A stretch of DNA of 64,000 bases. It comes from Lineus longissimus (Eukaryota; Nemertea; Pilidiophora; Heteronemertea; Lineidae). This document shows positions 46,263 through 56,645 of the stretch, one piece after another; within the stretch, counting starts at the first letter, position 1; the number at the start of each line of letters is the position of its first letter. The notes below the pieces were generated by a model. That model did no database searches. It worked only from the letters and a program-made list of their open reading frames with translations, and was not told the origin of the DNA. The stretch is taken from contig NC_088325.1 of NCBI RefSeq assembly GCF_910592395.1, forward strand, positions 15,626,109 to 15,690,108, read 5' to 3'. Position numbers and translations under genes: made by a program.

Positions 46263-47836
46263 AACTGCCAAACCAGGCAGAGATTTGGGAATCGAAACAG
46301 CACCATCGCTCTTTCTCACTCCAAGCAGATTGAAGGACATTCTCTCTGCCAGTCCTGACTCTCATTACCCTAGTAGGTCCCGGATATGTATTTCAAAACT
46401 CAATTGTTCGCAGCGTTCCACTGGCGAGTGAAAGCTAAGAATGCCAATAGGTGGCGCAGGATAGCATATTTTGTGATAAATTACTGTGATGTTATTGACA
46501 TTCAAATACAAAGATAGTTTTAAAACATAGTTCCTTTCTCCTCATTACTAAAATGGCAAGTTGTGGCATTAGTGTCGTCGCTTTGTACACGTCTTCTCCC
46601 CCACATTCAGTGATCTTTGAGGGAGTTACGGCTTCAGAGACCAATATTTTCCTCCGAGGCAGAGCCAGTTTCTGCCCAGTTCGCAGGCATCTGTTATTCA
46701 TATTGTGAGGGATCAATACCAACAACCAATAGTATAGTAGGCTTGGTTAGCTTAGAGTTCACCTTGTGTCAGTAGACCTCTTCGCAGTACCGACTTCACC
46801 ACTCGATCGGTGCTACATTCCGGATAACTAATGTGGCAGCCATGTTGGATTTTGTCCACCATCTTGGATTCAGCGAAAGGAGCTAAATGCAAAAATGTCT
46901 TGCTGTTAGACCCACTAAATAGCCCTCAGGTACCATACCCTCGCCTGTAAAGAGACCAACTTCTTTGTTCGCAGTCACGTCTGCTTTGCAACACAACGCA
47001 AACAAAATATTCACATCTTTCATGTCCCCAGATGACATTGGTGCCATCACGCGGCCACATATCGAACAAACAAGTCGACCTACATTCTTTTCTGGCATGA
47101 TATATCATGATTCAATCAATAATTGTATTGTTATGTTTCTAATGGGTTCACAAGCGGCGCAGCTGTTCCTATTTAGGTCTATACTCGAATACAGCATGTG
47201 CACGGCTTGTACTGTATTCACCATGTCTCCTATCGTCTGGTCAACAGAAAGCTGACTTTCTCGATTTGTTGCTGCTTGGTCGGATGCAAATTTGCAAAAA
47301 GGAGGTAAGATTTGCATTGTCGCCATATAGGTTGTCTTGCTGTTCGCTGGTTAGCTATTGCACCCGCCAAATGGGAAGCGCTCAGCTACACTAAATCAGA
47401 ATAGCATTGCAGGAATATTCATAGGCCTATATCAGCCGATCACTGAGTCGTGATTTCACATGTCTGTATAAATCAGGGCGACAGTCTGTCTGTCTCATTA
47501 TTCACTGAGACAGTATGACAGATGTTACAATTTCGTCGTGAACCATGCAACCATGAGGTTTGGTTTCAGAGAGACACTGTTGAACTCTCTTAGCTCTTTC
47601 TATCAGGTGTAGTTTGCTACCATTCCTACCAAGGAGCCGCTCTCTGACATATGGCCAGAAGTCATTTCTGATGACTCCACAGCCCGCCTGTAGAGCACAT
47701 TACTCGTTGTCATCATCGTCGGTAGGCCTGTCTGTCGTGCCGCGTACTTGTGGAATAGGGTGTCTCGCATCCCGTTGTGTCCACTGCTTTGAACCTTGCT
47801 CCGCCCTGTGAGTCCTACAGTTCTCATGTTTTTACA
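46263..47836. other. Spacer between the two-helix gene and the GH3 gene
   Basis: Nothing coding recognised. The right end holds a polypyrimidine tract and acceptor (TTTTTACAG ending at 47837), so an untranslated first exon of the GH3 gene probably lies within this region. Confidence 0.45.
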
Positions 47837-47869
47837 GATACAGTCCAATATAACGACGACCACAACAGG

Positions 47870-50800
47870 ATGGCGTCATTACGTGGCAAGGTGCTGCTGT
47901 TTGGCATCACGTGTCTGATCACGTGGGCAGTCAGCTGGTTGGCCTTCTTGAATCTCTTCGAGATCGTCTCAACATTGATTGAGTGTTTTCTCCTGGCCAT
48001 AACATGTAAGTAAAAGCAAGAGGAGCCTCATTTAGCCCAAAGCCTTAGGGTTAACCTCCGTGGTTTACTCGGCAATCGGGTCCGGTTCGAAACCCGGGAG
48101 AGCCTAGATAGCTCTCTCTGAATCGGTGTGGGTTTCGAGGAGGTCATATTCCAGGCTCTTCAGTGTGCTTTGAACGAGGCATGAAACTATTATTTTCTGT
48201 AGAGCCTATATCAGAACAAACTTCAGGACCCGCAGGGGATGAATGTGTAAGTCAGTGTGGACTAAGTCCTCACAACTCCAAATAATACAAATACGATCGC
48301 AAAACCAAAATGATGATGAAAAGAAATTCGACAATGCAACCTCTACGGTAATATTGATAGCATTACTGATCATTTGGCGGCCATCTTAAAAATGTCTCAT
48401 TTCCTACAGGTTGTCTCTCTCTGGCTCTGCCGTCTGTCATCATCGTGACCTTTGACCTCTGGCGATGTGATCCAAGTGAGAGCCATTCATGTAGGTCCAT
48501 GTGGGATCATTACGTCATTGGTTGGTACCGCTATGTCACTGGATACCGCCAGTGGGGTCGACTCAGGGATCGAGCTCAGCATGCGGCTGTAGCACAAGAG
48601 GAATGTCTACTGGGTCTTGTTAGGGTTAATCAGAACACGAACTATGGGAAGGAACACGTGTTTAGATCAATGGAATCCGTGGAGGACTTGGTCACACAGC
48701 ACCCCCTTACGGATTACTCGCAATATGAATCGTACGTGAATCAGATCATGAACGGAGAAGAGAACATCCTGACATCGGAACACGTCAGGTATCTCGGGGT
48801 CACTTCCGGTACGACGGGTCATGGGAAAATGTTTCCAATCCTGCGATCTGTTGTGAAGGAGATGATGGAAGTCGTGAGCATGACATCGTACGCAAACAAA
48901 CCACACTTTCCAAATGCTTTCCGTCTGCAAAAGTCACTGCGCGTGACTCCAACACTGGTTGCTAAGGAAGGTCCAAACAAACTCCTGATTGGTCCTTATT
49001 CTGTATCGGTCACACCCAAAAAGTTAGAAACGTTCACAACGCCATCTATTGCAAATGACATCTATGATGAAATGTCCTTGACCTACATTCACGCTCTTTT
49101 TGGGCTAAGAGAACGTAATCTCAGAATCATATCATTCCTCTTTCCGTGTGTCGCTCACAGATTCATTGCAACATTAGAAAAACACTGGAAGTCACTCTGC
49201 GAGGATATCGAGAAAGGAACACTGAGAAAACACCTCAACATACCCACAGAAATACGTGATTCTTTAGTAGAACTCCTCACACCTGACCCCGCACGCGCCA
49301 ACGAGGCCAGGGCTGAGCTTAGATGCTGCCAGACAAACATATTCCGTCGCTTGTGGCCGAAACTCGACGCCATTGAGCTCTTCACATCCGGGACTTTCAA
49401 AAGTGCTGCCCTTGGCCTGCAGCGACGGTACTTCGGTCACGTGACCGTTGCTTCCAACTATCATGCCTCAACTGAAGGTTTCTACGGAACCAATCTTAAC
49501 CCAGGAGAAAAGAATCCAATATACACGCCTTTAGTTTGTCACACGTTCTATGAATTCATTCCTATAGGCGAGGTTATGAAGGAAAACCCTATGACGGTAC
49601 TTATTGAGGACGAGGTGAGTTCTAGTACGTTAACAATGAGCCACGACGTCTACGACACCATACGTCATACCTGGTCGATACAAAATAACCCACATCTCTC
49701 AATAAGGTCATCCAAGGCAGACAGGCCTACTTAAGTCATCCTTGACCGTGGGTTCCGTTTTGACGATCCGATCATCTAGCAGTAGGGGACGAGGTAACAA
49801 GTACATAGAATCCCTGCAGTATGGTACGTCTGGTACTTCAAAGAATTCAAAAAAATATTTTGATTTAGAATATATCAACGCTGTGGCCATCATGACAAAG
49901 GTTATGAACTTCTAGAAGCCCTGCCAACGTCAATCAGCTTCTTTCCTGTCCTCTTTCAGCCTGAGATTGGTCAAGAATATGAACTTGTCGTCACCACAAA
50001 CCGCTGTCTCTACCGTTACAGAACCGGTGACATCATCAAGATCTGCGGATACTTTGATGAGGTACCCCAGTATCATTTCATGTATAGGTTGGACCAAACC
50101 ATCAGCTTAGCGGGTGAAAGAACAACAGAATCAGCCATCCAAGATGCCATCTTGAAAGTTTTGGAGGATATTCCACAGTTTACGGTGGTGGACTACACGG
50201 TCACAGACAACGCCAGGTTAAAGGAGAGTAAGTAAGGACTTCCCATCCAATGAGTAGAGCTTTTCTCCTGGTTACATACAGTTGGGGCATTTGACCATCA
50301 GTATACCTTGTCCACATGCCCATATTGTTCACATCCGTAGCACAGAAGCTGTTGCAGTCTTGCTATGTCGACTTTAACCTACGACATCAAGCTGAGTTCG
50401 TTTTTCAGGAACTACATTTTCGAATTTCCTATATTTGTGTTAAAGGGAAACAAGAAAGGCCAAAAAAACCCGCAATCAAACCGTTCCTGAACCTCATTTG
50501 TTTAAAGGTGATGTCAAGCTATTGTTTGACTTTGAATATTGCAGAAAAAGACGATGCTAAACCGAGTTATATCCTCCTGATTGAGCTGCAGCTTCAGCCT
50601 CACGGAGACAAGCGAGAGAGGCTTACAGACCAGGAGAAACAGATGGTACGTACACTTCAAAGACACCAGACACCACAGATTCTAGTGCGAACACTTCAAA
50701 GACACCAGACACCATAGATTCTAGAGCGAACACTTCAAAGACACCAGACACCATAGATTCTAGTGCGAACACTTCAAAGACACCAGACACCATAGATTCT

Positions 50801-51374
50801 AGAGCGAACCCTTTAAAGACACGAGACACGATAGGTTCTAGAGCAATGCCACGGAGTCCAATAATGTCATCGTTATGGGTTAGGCGTTGTGTTGATGAAC
50901 ACCTTCCGGAAGCAGCTGCATCTCTTCTGGATGGACGCAGGAGGAAATGCCGAGTCATTATTTACACCAGTCTGCATAGATGTATTTTTTTGCAAGAGCT
51001 TTCCAAGCATCCCGAACCATTACTGGAACGGTATTATGCTTTTGAGACGGATCATTGATGAAAGTTAGTGCTGATCTTGTGACCATTATTGATTAACCTG
51101 GTTCAGGGGATATGTAACTGCATGTAATGTAACAGTTAATGTTCTGTTTCAGTTCGACGAAGCATTACGAGAAGTATCCTTAGACTATCATGATCTGAGG
51201 GAGAAGGATAAACTCGGTCCACTGACGGTCATACAGCTGAAGAAATGGTCATTTCTTGGGCTAAAGGACTTCATAAGGGCAACGAATGAAGACATCGTGA
51301 TTGCACATTACAAGACACCAAAATACGCAAAGAGGCAACACACTGTGGACTTCCTGATTGGCCAGGAACTTTAG
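47870..51374 (+). CDS. GH3-domain protein (ANL-type acyl-adenylate/amido-synthetase fold), membrane-anchored
   Basis: GH3 enzymes of plants adenylate acyl acids (jasmonate, auxin) and join them to amino acids; the animal members (vertebrate GHDC) have no established substrate. Exons: 47870-48005, 48410-49614, 49960-50227, 50545-50645, 51153-51374. Total 1932 nt, 643 residues. The start MASLRGKVLLFGITCLITW opens two hydrophobic segments (about 6-60), which suggests a membrane anchor; the catalytic part follows. Nucleotide-binding motif 1 is TSGTTGHGK at 177-185; motif 2 is NYHASTEGFYG with E401; motif 3 is YRYRTGDIIKICGYFDEVP. All three are intact, so the protein could be active. The C-terminal subdomain holds KYAKRQHTVDFL. 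The 1205-nt second exon holds most of the N-terminal catalytic domain. Confidence 0.93.
50652..50846 (+). repeat. 39-bp minisatellite starting 7 nt after the exon 4 donor of the GH3 gene, five copies
   Basis: Units start at 50652, 50691, 50730, 50769 and 50808, each ACACTTCAAAGACACCAGAC followed by ACCATAGATTCTAGTGCGA with small changes; the last is most diverged. The donor CAGATG|GTACGTAC lies at 50645|50646. The unit is a multiple of three, so the exon frame runs open into the array. Confidence 0.92.
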
Positions 51375-51579
51375 TATGCTAATCAACAGTGAATTACAAA
51401 CCTTTGATTGGTTACTTTTTGTGACATTTGAGGGTCATGGGAATTAAACTTGAGAACTTGGAAACTGTACTCGAGCGACCAGTGAGTCGATATAGAGTAG
51501 ATATATGTACTACCGGTTTGTAGTTTGTTAGCCTTGAAATGTTGAATAGTTATCAAGTTTTGTACAAATCGGCACCAGC

Positions 51580-51585
51580 AATAAA
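51580..51585 (+). promoter_or_regulatory. Candidate poly(A) signal of the GH3 gene
   Basis: AATAAA about 205 bp after the stop codon. Confidence 0.55.
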
Positions 51586-51949
51586 CAAAGTGACCCTTCA
51601 TCCTTGTCAGTCATGTTAGTATCGTCTACCTGTAGCAGAAGTTGCTTTCTTAACTTGCCGACAGCAAAGGGCACGCATTCTGGTTTATAAACAACAGCAA
51701 CGACGACTCAAGGTCAAACTCAACCGGGTATTCCAAATCTCAGAATCGCTGTACATGAACTGGCCAAATGAATTCAGAATCACCATGATGCTATTCGGGA
51801 TTCAGAAATTCGGAACGAAACACCTCGACCCAGGTACTATGAGGAAGACCGAGGCCTGCGAGAGTAGGGAATCGGTATGTTTCTATAGGTTGCGATCGGA
51901 ACTATCATATCATAGGCGCCGCTACTTCCCTCGATTTGGGTAGACAGAT

Positions 51950-53100
51950 CCTAATGTTCTCCTCCGTTACCTATCATCAGGCCGATGGTGTTTGGCATGC
52001 GTAGGTTGCTCAGTGGTCTGCCTCCAATGGAGATCGATGTTTCGAAGTTCATCAGCGCCTCCTGATTGATGTCCTCATTCAAGGAAAACGTTGAAGAGTG
52101 CAGGTGAGTGAAGGCATCCTTGTCTGACTCCGATAGTCGGTCTGAAGAACTCACCGATTTGGTTGTTCTGGAACACTCGATTAGATGCGTTGTCATAGAG
52201 CGCTTTGGTGATTCTGACCAAAGGTTCATCGATACTGTAGTCCCTCACGACCTTCCACAGGCCTTCGTGTCTCACGCGGTCAAACGCCTTCTTGGAGTCG
52301 ATGAAGCTGTGATGTAGTGCCCTTTGGTTGTCTGGGGTGTTTTTTGCAATATGATATGAAGATTTGTTCCTTTGTGGAACTTCCACTTTTGAAGCCGTGT
52401 CGTATTGTTCTCCGGCCTCTGCATTCAGCTTGTTTACCTTCTCGAGCTTTTGTCTCTCGTCGCAGAGTTCGAGAATGTCATCTGGGATCCAGGGTTTCGT
52501 TTCATCCTTTGTTGTCCAAGAACTTTGCGGAAGTTTTGTGCAAGACTTCTTTGATTTCTTCCGTGAGGGTATTGACATCGCCCTGATGGAGACTGATTCA
52601 AAGCTGCGATCTCGCCACCAAGCCGTGTCTAAATACGCTTGCCACAACATTTGCACCAAATTGTTGGCTCCTTCAATTTCCCGACGTCGTAGCGGATCCA
52701 TGGTCTCTTCTGCTTATTACAACTCCTCATCACCTTGAGTTTCAGCGTGAGCAAGACTGTGCCTCGAACACTGCCGAGATCAGCCCTAGCTGGCATGCCT
52801 GGGAAGGTCATGTCTGTAGTGGGCCATGTTGATGACCGATTTGAAGCAGCGTGAGGTAAGGATGAAGCCGATCAGGCATGTCGAACTGGGGGAGTGCCGC
52901 GTTGTGCACCTCGACGAGTTTGTGAGGATGGAGTGTGTAGACGATGGTGAGCTTTTGGCTGCTTGCGGATTCAAGTCTAGAGCCCCTCTCGTTCGTCTCA
53001 GTTGTCTCTCCCCCCAGGCCAAAATGTCCCAGAGTTCCAGTGCATCAACTCTTTGGCCGTGGCGCCGGGTAAATTTCATTCACGAGACCACACACCTCTG
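51950..53100 (-). mobile_element. Degenerate non-LTR retrotransposon (endonuclease and reverse transcriptase fragments)
   Basis: Read 5' to 3' on the minus strand. At about 53000-52790 a frameshifted APE-type endonuclease part is visible (NERGSRLESASSQKLTIV, then a RCTTRHSPSS...GFILTSRCFKS stretch in another frame). A linker follows (MTLKLKVM-like and KRPWIRYD). At 52701-52075 there is a reverse transcriptase part with SFIDSKKAFDRVRHEGLWKV and VRQGCLHSPALFNVFLE. At 52100-51951 a further frame reads FETSISIGGRPLSNLRMPN, where family members have the catalytic (F/Y)ADD just after NLR; here it is lost. There are several frame changes and internal deletions, so it is a dead copy. Confidence 0.9.
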
Positions 53101-54543
53101 CCTATTGAGGCTGCTGATACTTCATTATGTTGTTCTTTCATTCAGAGGATATTCATAAAAAATATGTTTTTACAAATAATGGAAAAAATGTATCCATACA
53201 TGTGATCAGTAATTTGAATTTCAAATTTTTCTTTTATCCAATCTGGTCTTGCGCACTGTATTTTAGTGTGTAACCTCTGGTTACGGAAATGACAGCGAAA
53301 ATATGTTTACCTTTAAACGCGCTTGCCTCGGCTTGCTAAACAAATCGGTCTTACGCTCAGTGAGATATCATCTGACATAAAAGAACTAGGTCTTGGTACC
53401 TATACCTAGTATAATTTATTCATTGGCAAATATCAAGAATTGTGAAGAAGCATGGGTTCAATTTAGATCTCATCCTGCATATAAGACGTTGAATTGTATT
53501 CCAAATAACCTTTTGACACACAAAACACCGAAGACGAGGTACATGAAATTTCCAATCAGGCATGGCCGCCAACTTTCGTCACGACATCGAGGTTTCATTC
53601 AGCCTGAACGAGACACAAGAGAAACTAGACAATTTAATGCACGTTCATCTTGTTTTGAGTTAGCTTGGAACTAGAAACGGGTCACGGTTATTGAAAAACG
53701 ATCGTCAATAGATCTAGGCCATTCGATATTCTTTTAAAAAAGGAATCCTATACGTATTTTGATAGGGACCGACGCAGTTCGAGATCATCATAAAAGCAAC
53801 GAGTTGTTCATTAGTTTTCGAGGTTTGTTTCAGAAAGGTTGAAGATCTAGAAACTTATATTTTCAATCCCCGAGTAAGGTAAGTCTACCTTTTAGCTTTA
53901 TTTTATGTAAACATCAGGTTTATTTGTAGGCATATCGACCACCATGAAAACTGTTTCGAGGGGTCTTATTTTATCAAGATTTGTCATTATCACCCTTTGA
54001 TAAGACGGAAGACAAATTTGATTTAACGCCTGTACAGGTGAGAGTGGGCTTTGTTTAAAGACAATGGACCGTGTACTAGCCCAGGTCTGAATTGTAGATT
54101 TCTAAATTAACTTGTAACTCACCAACAGCAAGCATTATTTTTCTTTCAGAATATGATTTTCTGAGTTAAGAAGCAATAAGAACTAAGCGTCATCCAACAC
54201 CGTGTTTCAGTATGTTGTTCTAACAAAGAACATCCATTAAAGGTTTTAGAGTAAAGTGTAGGTGGATGTGTGTGCGATCATTTTGGATCAACAGTTCGAA
54301 ATTCCACATCTTCCAAGTTAAATCTGTTTTCAATTCTCTATCATTTTGATGCGCTTGACGTCAGAATGTTTGTTAAGGTCGTTAAACCACCTATATAATA
54401 ATTCAGAGCCATATTTAGCAAAGAAGGAAGATCTATTCATCACGGGGCTTTCTGAAAATGAAGACGTGATGCCTTTTTCTATAACTTGCGTGTTTGCCAT
54501 ATGACTCACACTTAGTCAACACTGTTAGCTGCCGTCTACTCAT
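53101..54543. other. Spacer without recognised genes
   Basis: A/T-rich unique-looking sequence between the retrotransposon remnant and the inverted-repeat element. No conserved coding segment seen on either strand. Confidence 0.5.
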
Positions 54544-55389
54544 TGGGTGAGGTCAAGTCTCGAGTAAAGTGAAGGTAACCCTGAGATTTTTACCCTAGGG
54601 TAAAGATAACCCCCAGTATACCCGATATTTGACTTCTCAACCGGGGTAAAGTTTACTTCAGGTTTACCTAGAGTAAACTCTGGATTTGTGCAAAGTTTTA
54701 CTCAAATTATACCCCAGGGTTTACTCAACCCAAGCAGAGCCGCCATCTTTGATAAAACTGAATTGAATAATGCATTAGGGTAAACTTAAACTCCTAGGAG
54801 TTAACTCTGAGTTTACTTGGGAAGAAGTCAAGTCTTGAGTAAAGTTCTGTAGGGTGAAAAGTTGTCAGCCATGTTTTTTATGCCTGTCCTAGTAGCTCTT
54901 GCCGACCAAGAAAGACGAGAAAACTTCACCAGGAGGCCGGCTTTTAGCGACATCATTGAAAAAGTCAGTAAGTGTCTGGTGCCTCTTCGCTAGCTTGAAC
55001 TTCTTATGGTTCTCCCTGAGGTAATTCAAACTGGACAGCATCTTCTCTTCAGTCCAACGAAATCTCTTTTTCCCCTTATCCATCTTCAAATAAATCTATT
55101 GAGTATTGTAGACAGCTCTGTGTGAAGCATGAAACTGGTATACTGCATGTAGCCTACTATACATAGATTCTCAGATTCAGGATTCATGGAATCTGTTCCT
55201 GGTAAGGCAATTACTGGGAATTACTCCAGGGTTATATCAGGGTTAACTTTGAGTATACTCTGGGTTAACTTTGAGTATACTCCGAGTTTACTCAGAGTTA
55301 ACCTGAACCTGGGGTAAAGAGTTCATGTTAACTAAAAGTAAACTCAACTTTTACTCAATCCAATTTTACTCGAGACTTGACCTCACCCA
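54544..55389. mobile_element. 846-bp DNA element with perfect 25-bp terminal inverted repeats
   Basis: The ends are exact inverted copies: 54544-54568 begins TGGGTGAGGTCAAGTCTCGA and 55365-55389 is its reverse complement. Inside both ends many GAGTAAAC, GAGTTAAC and AGGGTAAA words in both orientations form a subterminal repeat field. The centre holds a minus-strand open segment (55089-54889) starting MKMDKGKKRFRWTEEKMLSS, which resembles the Myb/SANT-like DNA-binding part of PIF/Harbinger elements. No transposase core is present, so it looks non-autonomous. I could not find a clear target-site duplication. Confidence 0.8.
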
Positions 55390-56645
55390 CTGTCGCGGCG
55401 TCTCAACATGGGTGTGATAACCCAGTTTTCGATACACGATAGCAATGTTTGGGACATATCTATGTCGTTGCTCAGGTGTCGATTGTAAAGCCCCGCCAGT
55501 CACGGCATGGGCGAAGTCATACCTTTCTCCTGCTGAATAGACGAAGGGCAGAAACTCTTAACTGAGAATAAAGCTCTTTTGATATCAGATATGAGTCTTC
55601 GCATGACAAATACAGAGATCCTGTATGTGGTGTATATCAACCATAGTACTAGGTGACCCGTGCGATTCTATCTGGATGTTTATTCGCGGATGGGTCTGTA
55701 GGTTTAGACCAGCTTTGGTAATGGGAACGCGTTAAAGGCACCTTAGAATCTCAAGATCTCTATCTGAAGTTGCATTTTCTAATGACTTGTCTGTGTTTAT
55801 TGTCCTAAGCAGGTTTCACCACCCCTACGAATAACGAATTACGACGTGCGAAGGTCTATGTGATGTCATCGAGTCCTTCGCGATTTCATCATAAACGGCT
55901 GCGGTGAATCGTCCTACTTGTAGCACGATGGATCCGGGGGAATCTACTGCTCAAGTGGAAACCGTAGTCGAAAAGATACCCTTACATTCGGCGTTCGTAG
56001 TTCTTCATAAGGGTTGCGAAAACTCCCCATTGTGAGCTCACAGGGAAAAATAGATATGAAAGTCTTTGAAAATAACACTCTGACAACTTTGGTTTTTACA
56101 TGGTTTTGGTCAGCCGTAGTGTAGCGGTGGTATGAGCACACATTCCCTAATTCGTTATTGAACTTTACCGACAACCGTTTGTTAAATTGCTCTGAAGTAC
56201 ACTTTCGAACTACATTGTCGTGTGACGTTTTTGAATGTTTCCGTTTCATAAAGTTTTCTTTCACAGTTTTTTTATTGAACTTTACCGACAACCGTTTGTT
56301 AAATTGCTCTGAAGTACACTTTCGAACTACATTGTCGTGTGACGTTTTTGAATGTTTCCGTTTCATAAAGTTTTCTTTCACAGTTTTGAACCATGAAAGA
56401 CAGATTGGCTCGTTGGTTCTCAGTGTATTATCGAACATTCAATGTCTCTCTAGCTGCCTATTGCATGGAAACAATGGAATACCGAGAACAAGCACAGATG
56501 TGATATCGATTTGATACAGAAGTAAAAAAGTCAAATCAACACAAGTCACACTGTATAATACTGTTCTGAATGACATTGAAGGCAGTTGAGATGTAACACG
56601 GAGTTCCGTTCTATTCAACTATTCAGGTAACTTCAAACCGAAACG
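55390..56645. other. Spacer upstream of the tetraspanin gene
   Basis: Contains the 117-bp direct duplication (56161-56394) and a related element to its right. An acceptor-like TTCAG just before the tetraspanin ATG (near 56626) suggests an untranslated first exon in this region. No coding segment seen. Confidence 0.45.
56161..56394. repeat. 117-bp exact direct duplication within a dispersed element
   Basis: AACTTTACCGACAACCGTTT starts at 56161 and again at 56278; the two units are identical to the eye. The 3' part of the unit (GTGTGACGTTTTTGAATGTT TCCGTTTC) recurs in diverged form near 62712, and sequence after the duplication (GCTGCC.ATTGCATG.AAA) recurs near 58370. So this is a member of a small interspersed family. 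Confidence 0.8.

Noticed and set aside
52075-52701. Host gene for a 208-residue protein
   Set aside because: It is part of a frameshifted reverse transcriptase with lost catalytic residues.
54544-55389. Telomere-like repeats (TTTACCC/GGGTAAA words)
   Set aside because: They are irregular, occur in both orientations and are bounded by terminal inverted repeats, so they belong to a transposable element.
56158-56514. 118-codon plus-strand frame and 164-codon minus-strand frame
   Set aside because: Both arise from the exact 117-bp duplication (39 codons) and show no family similarity.
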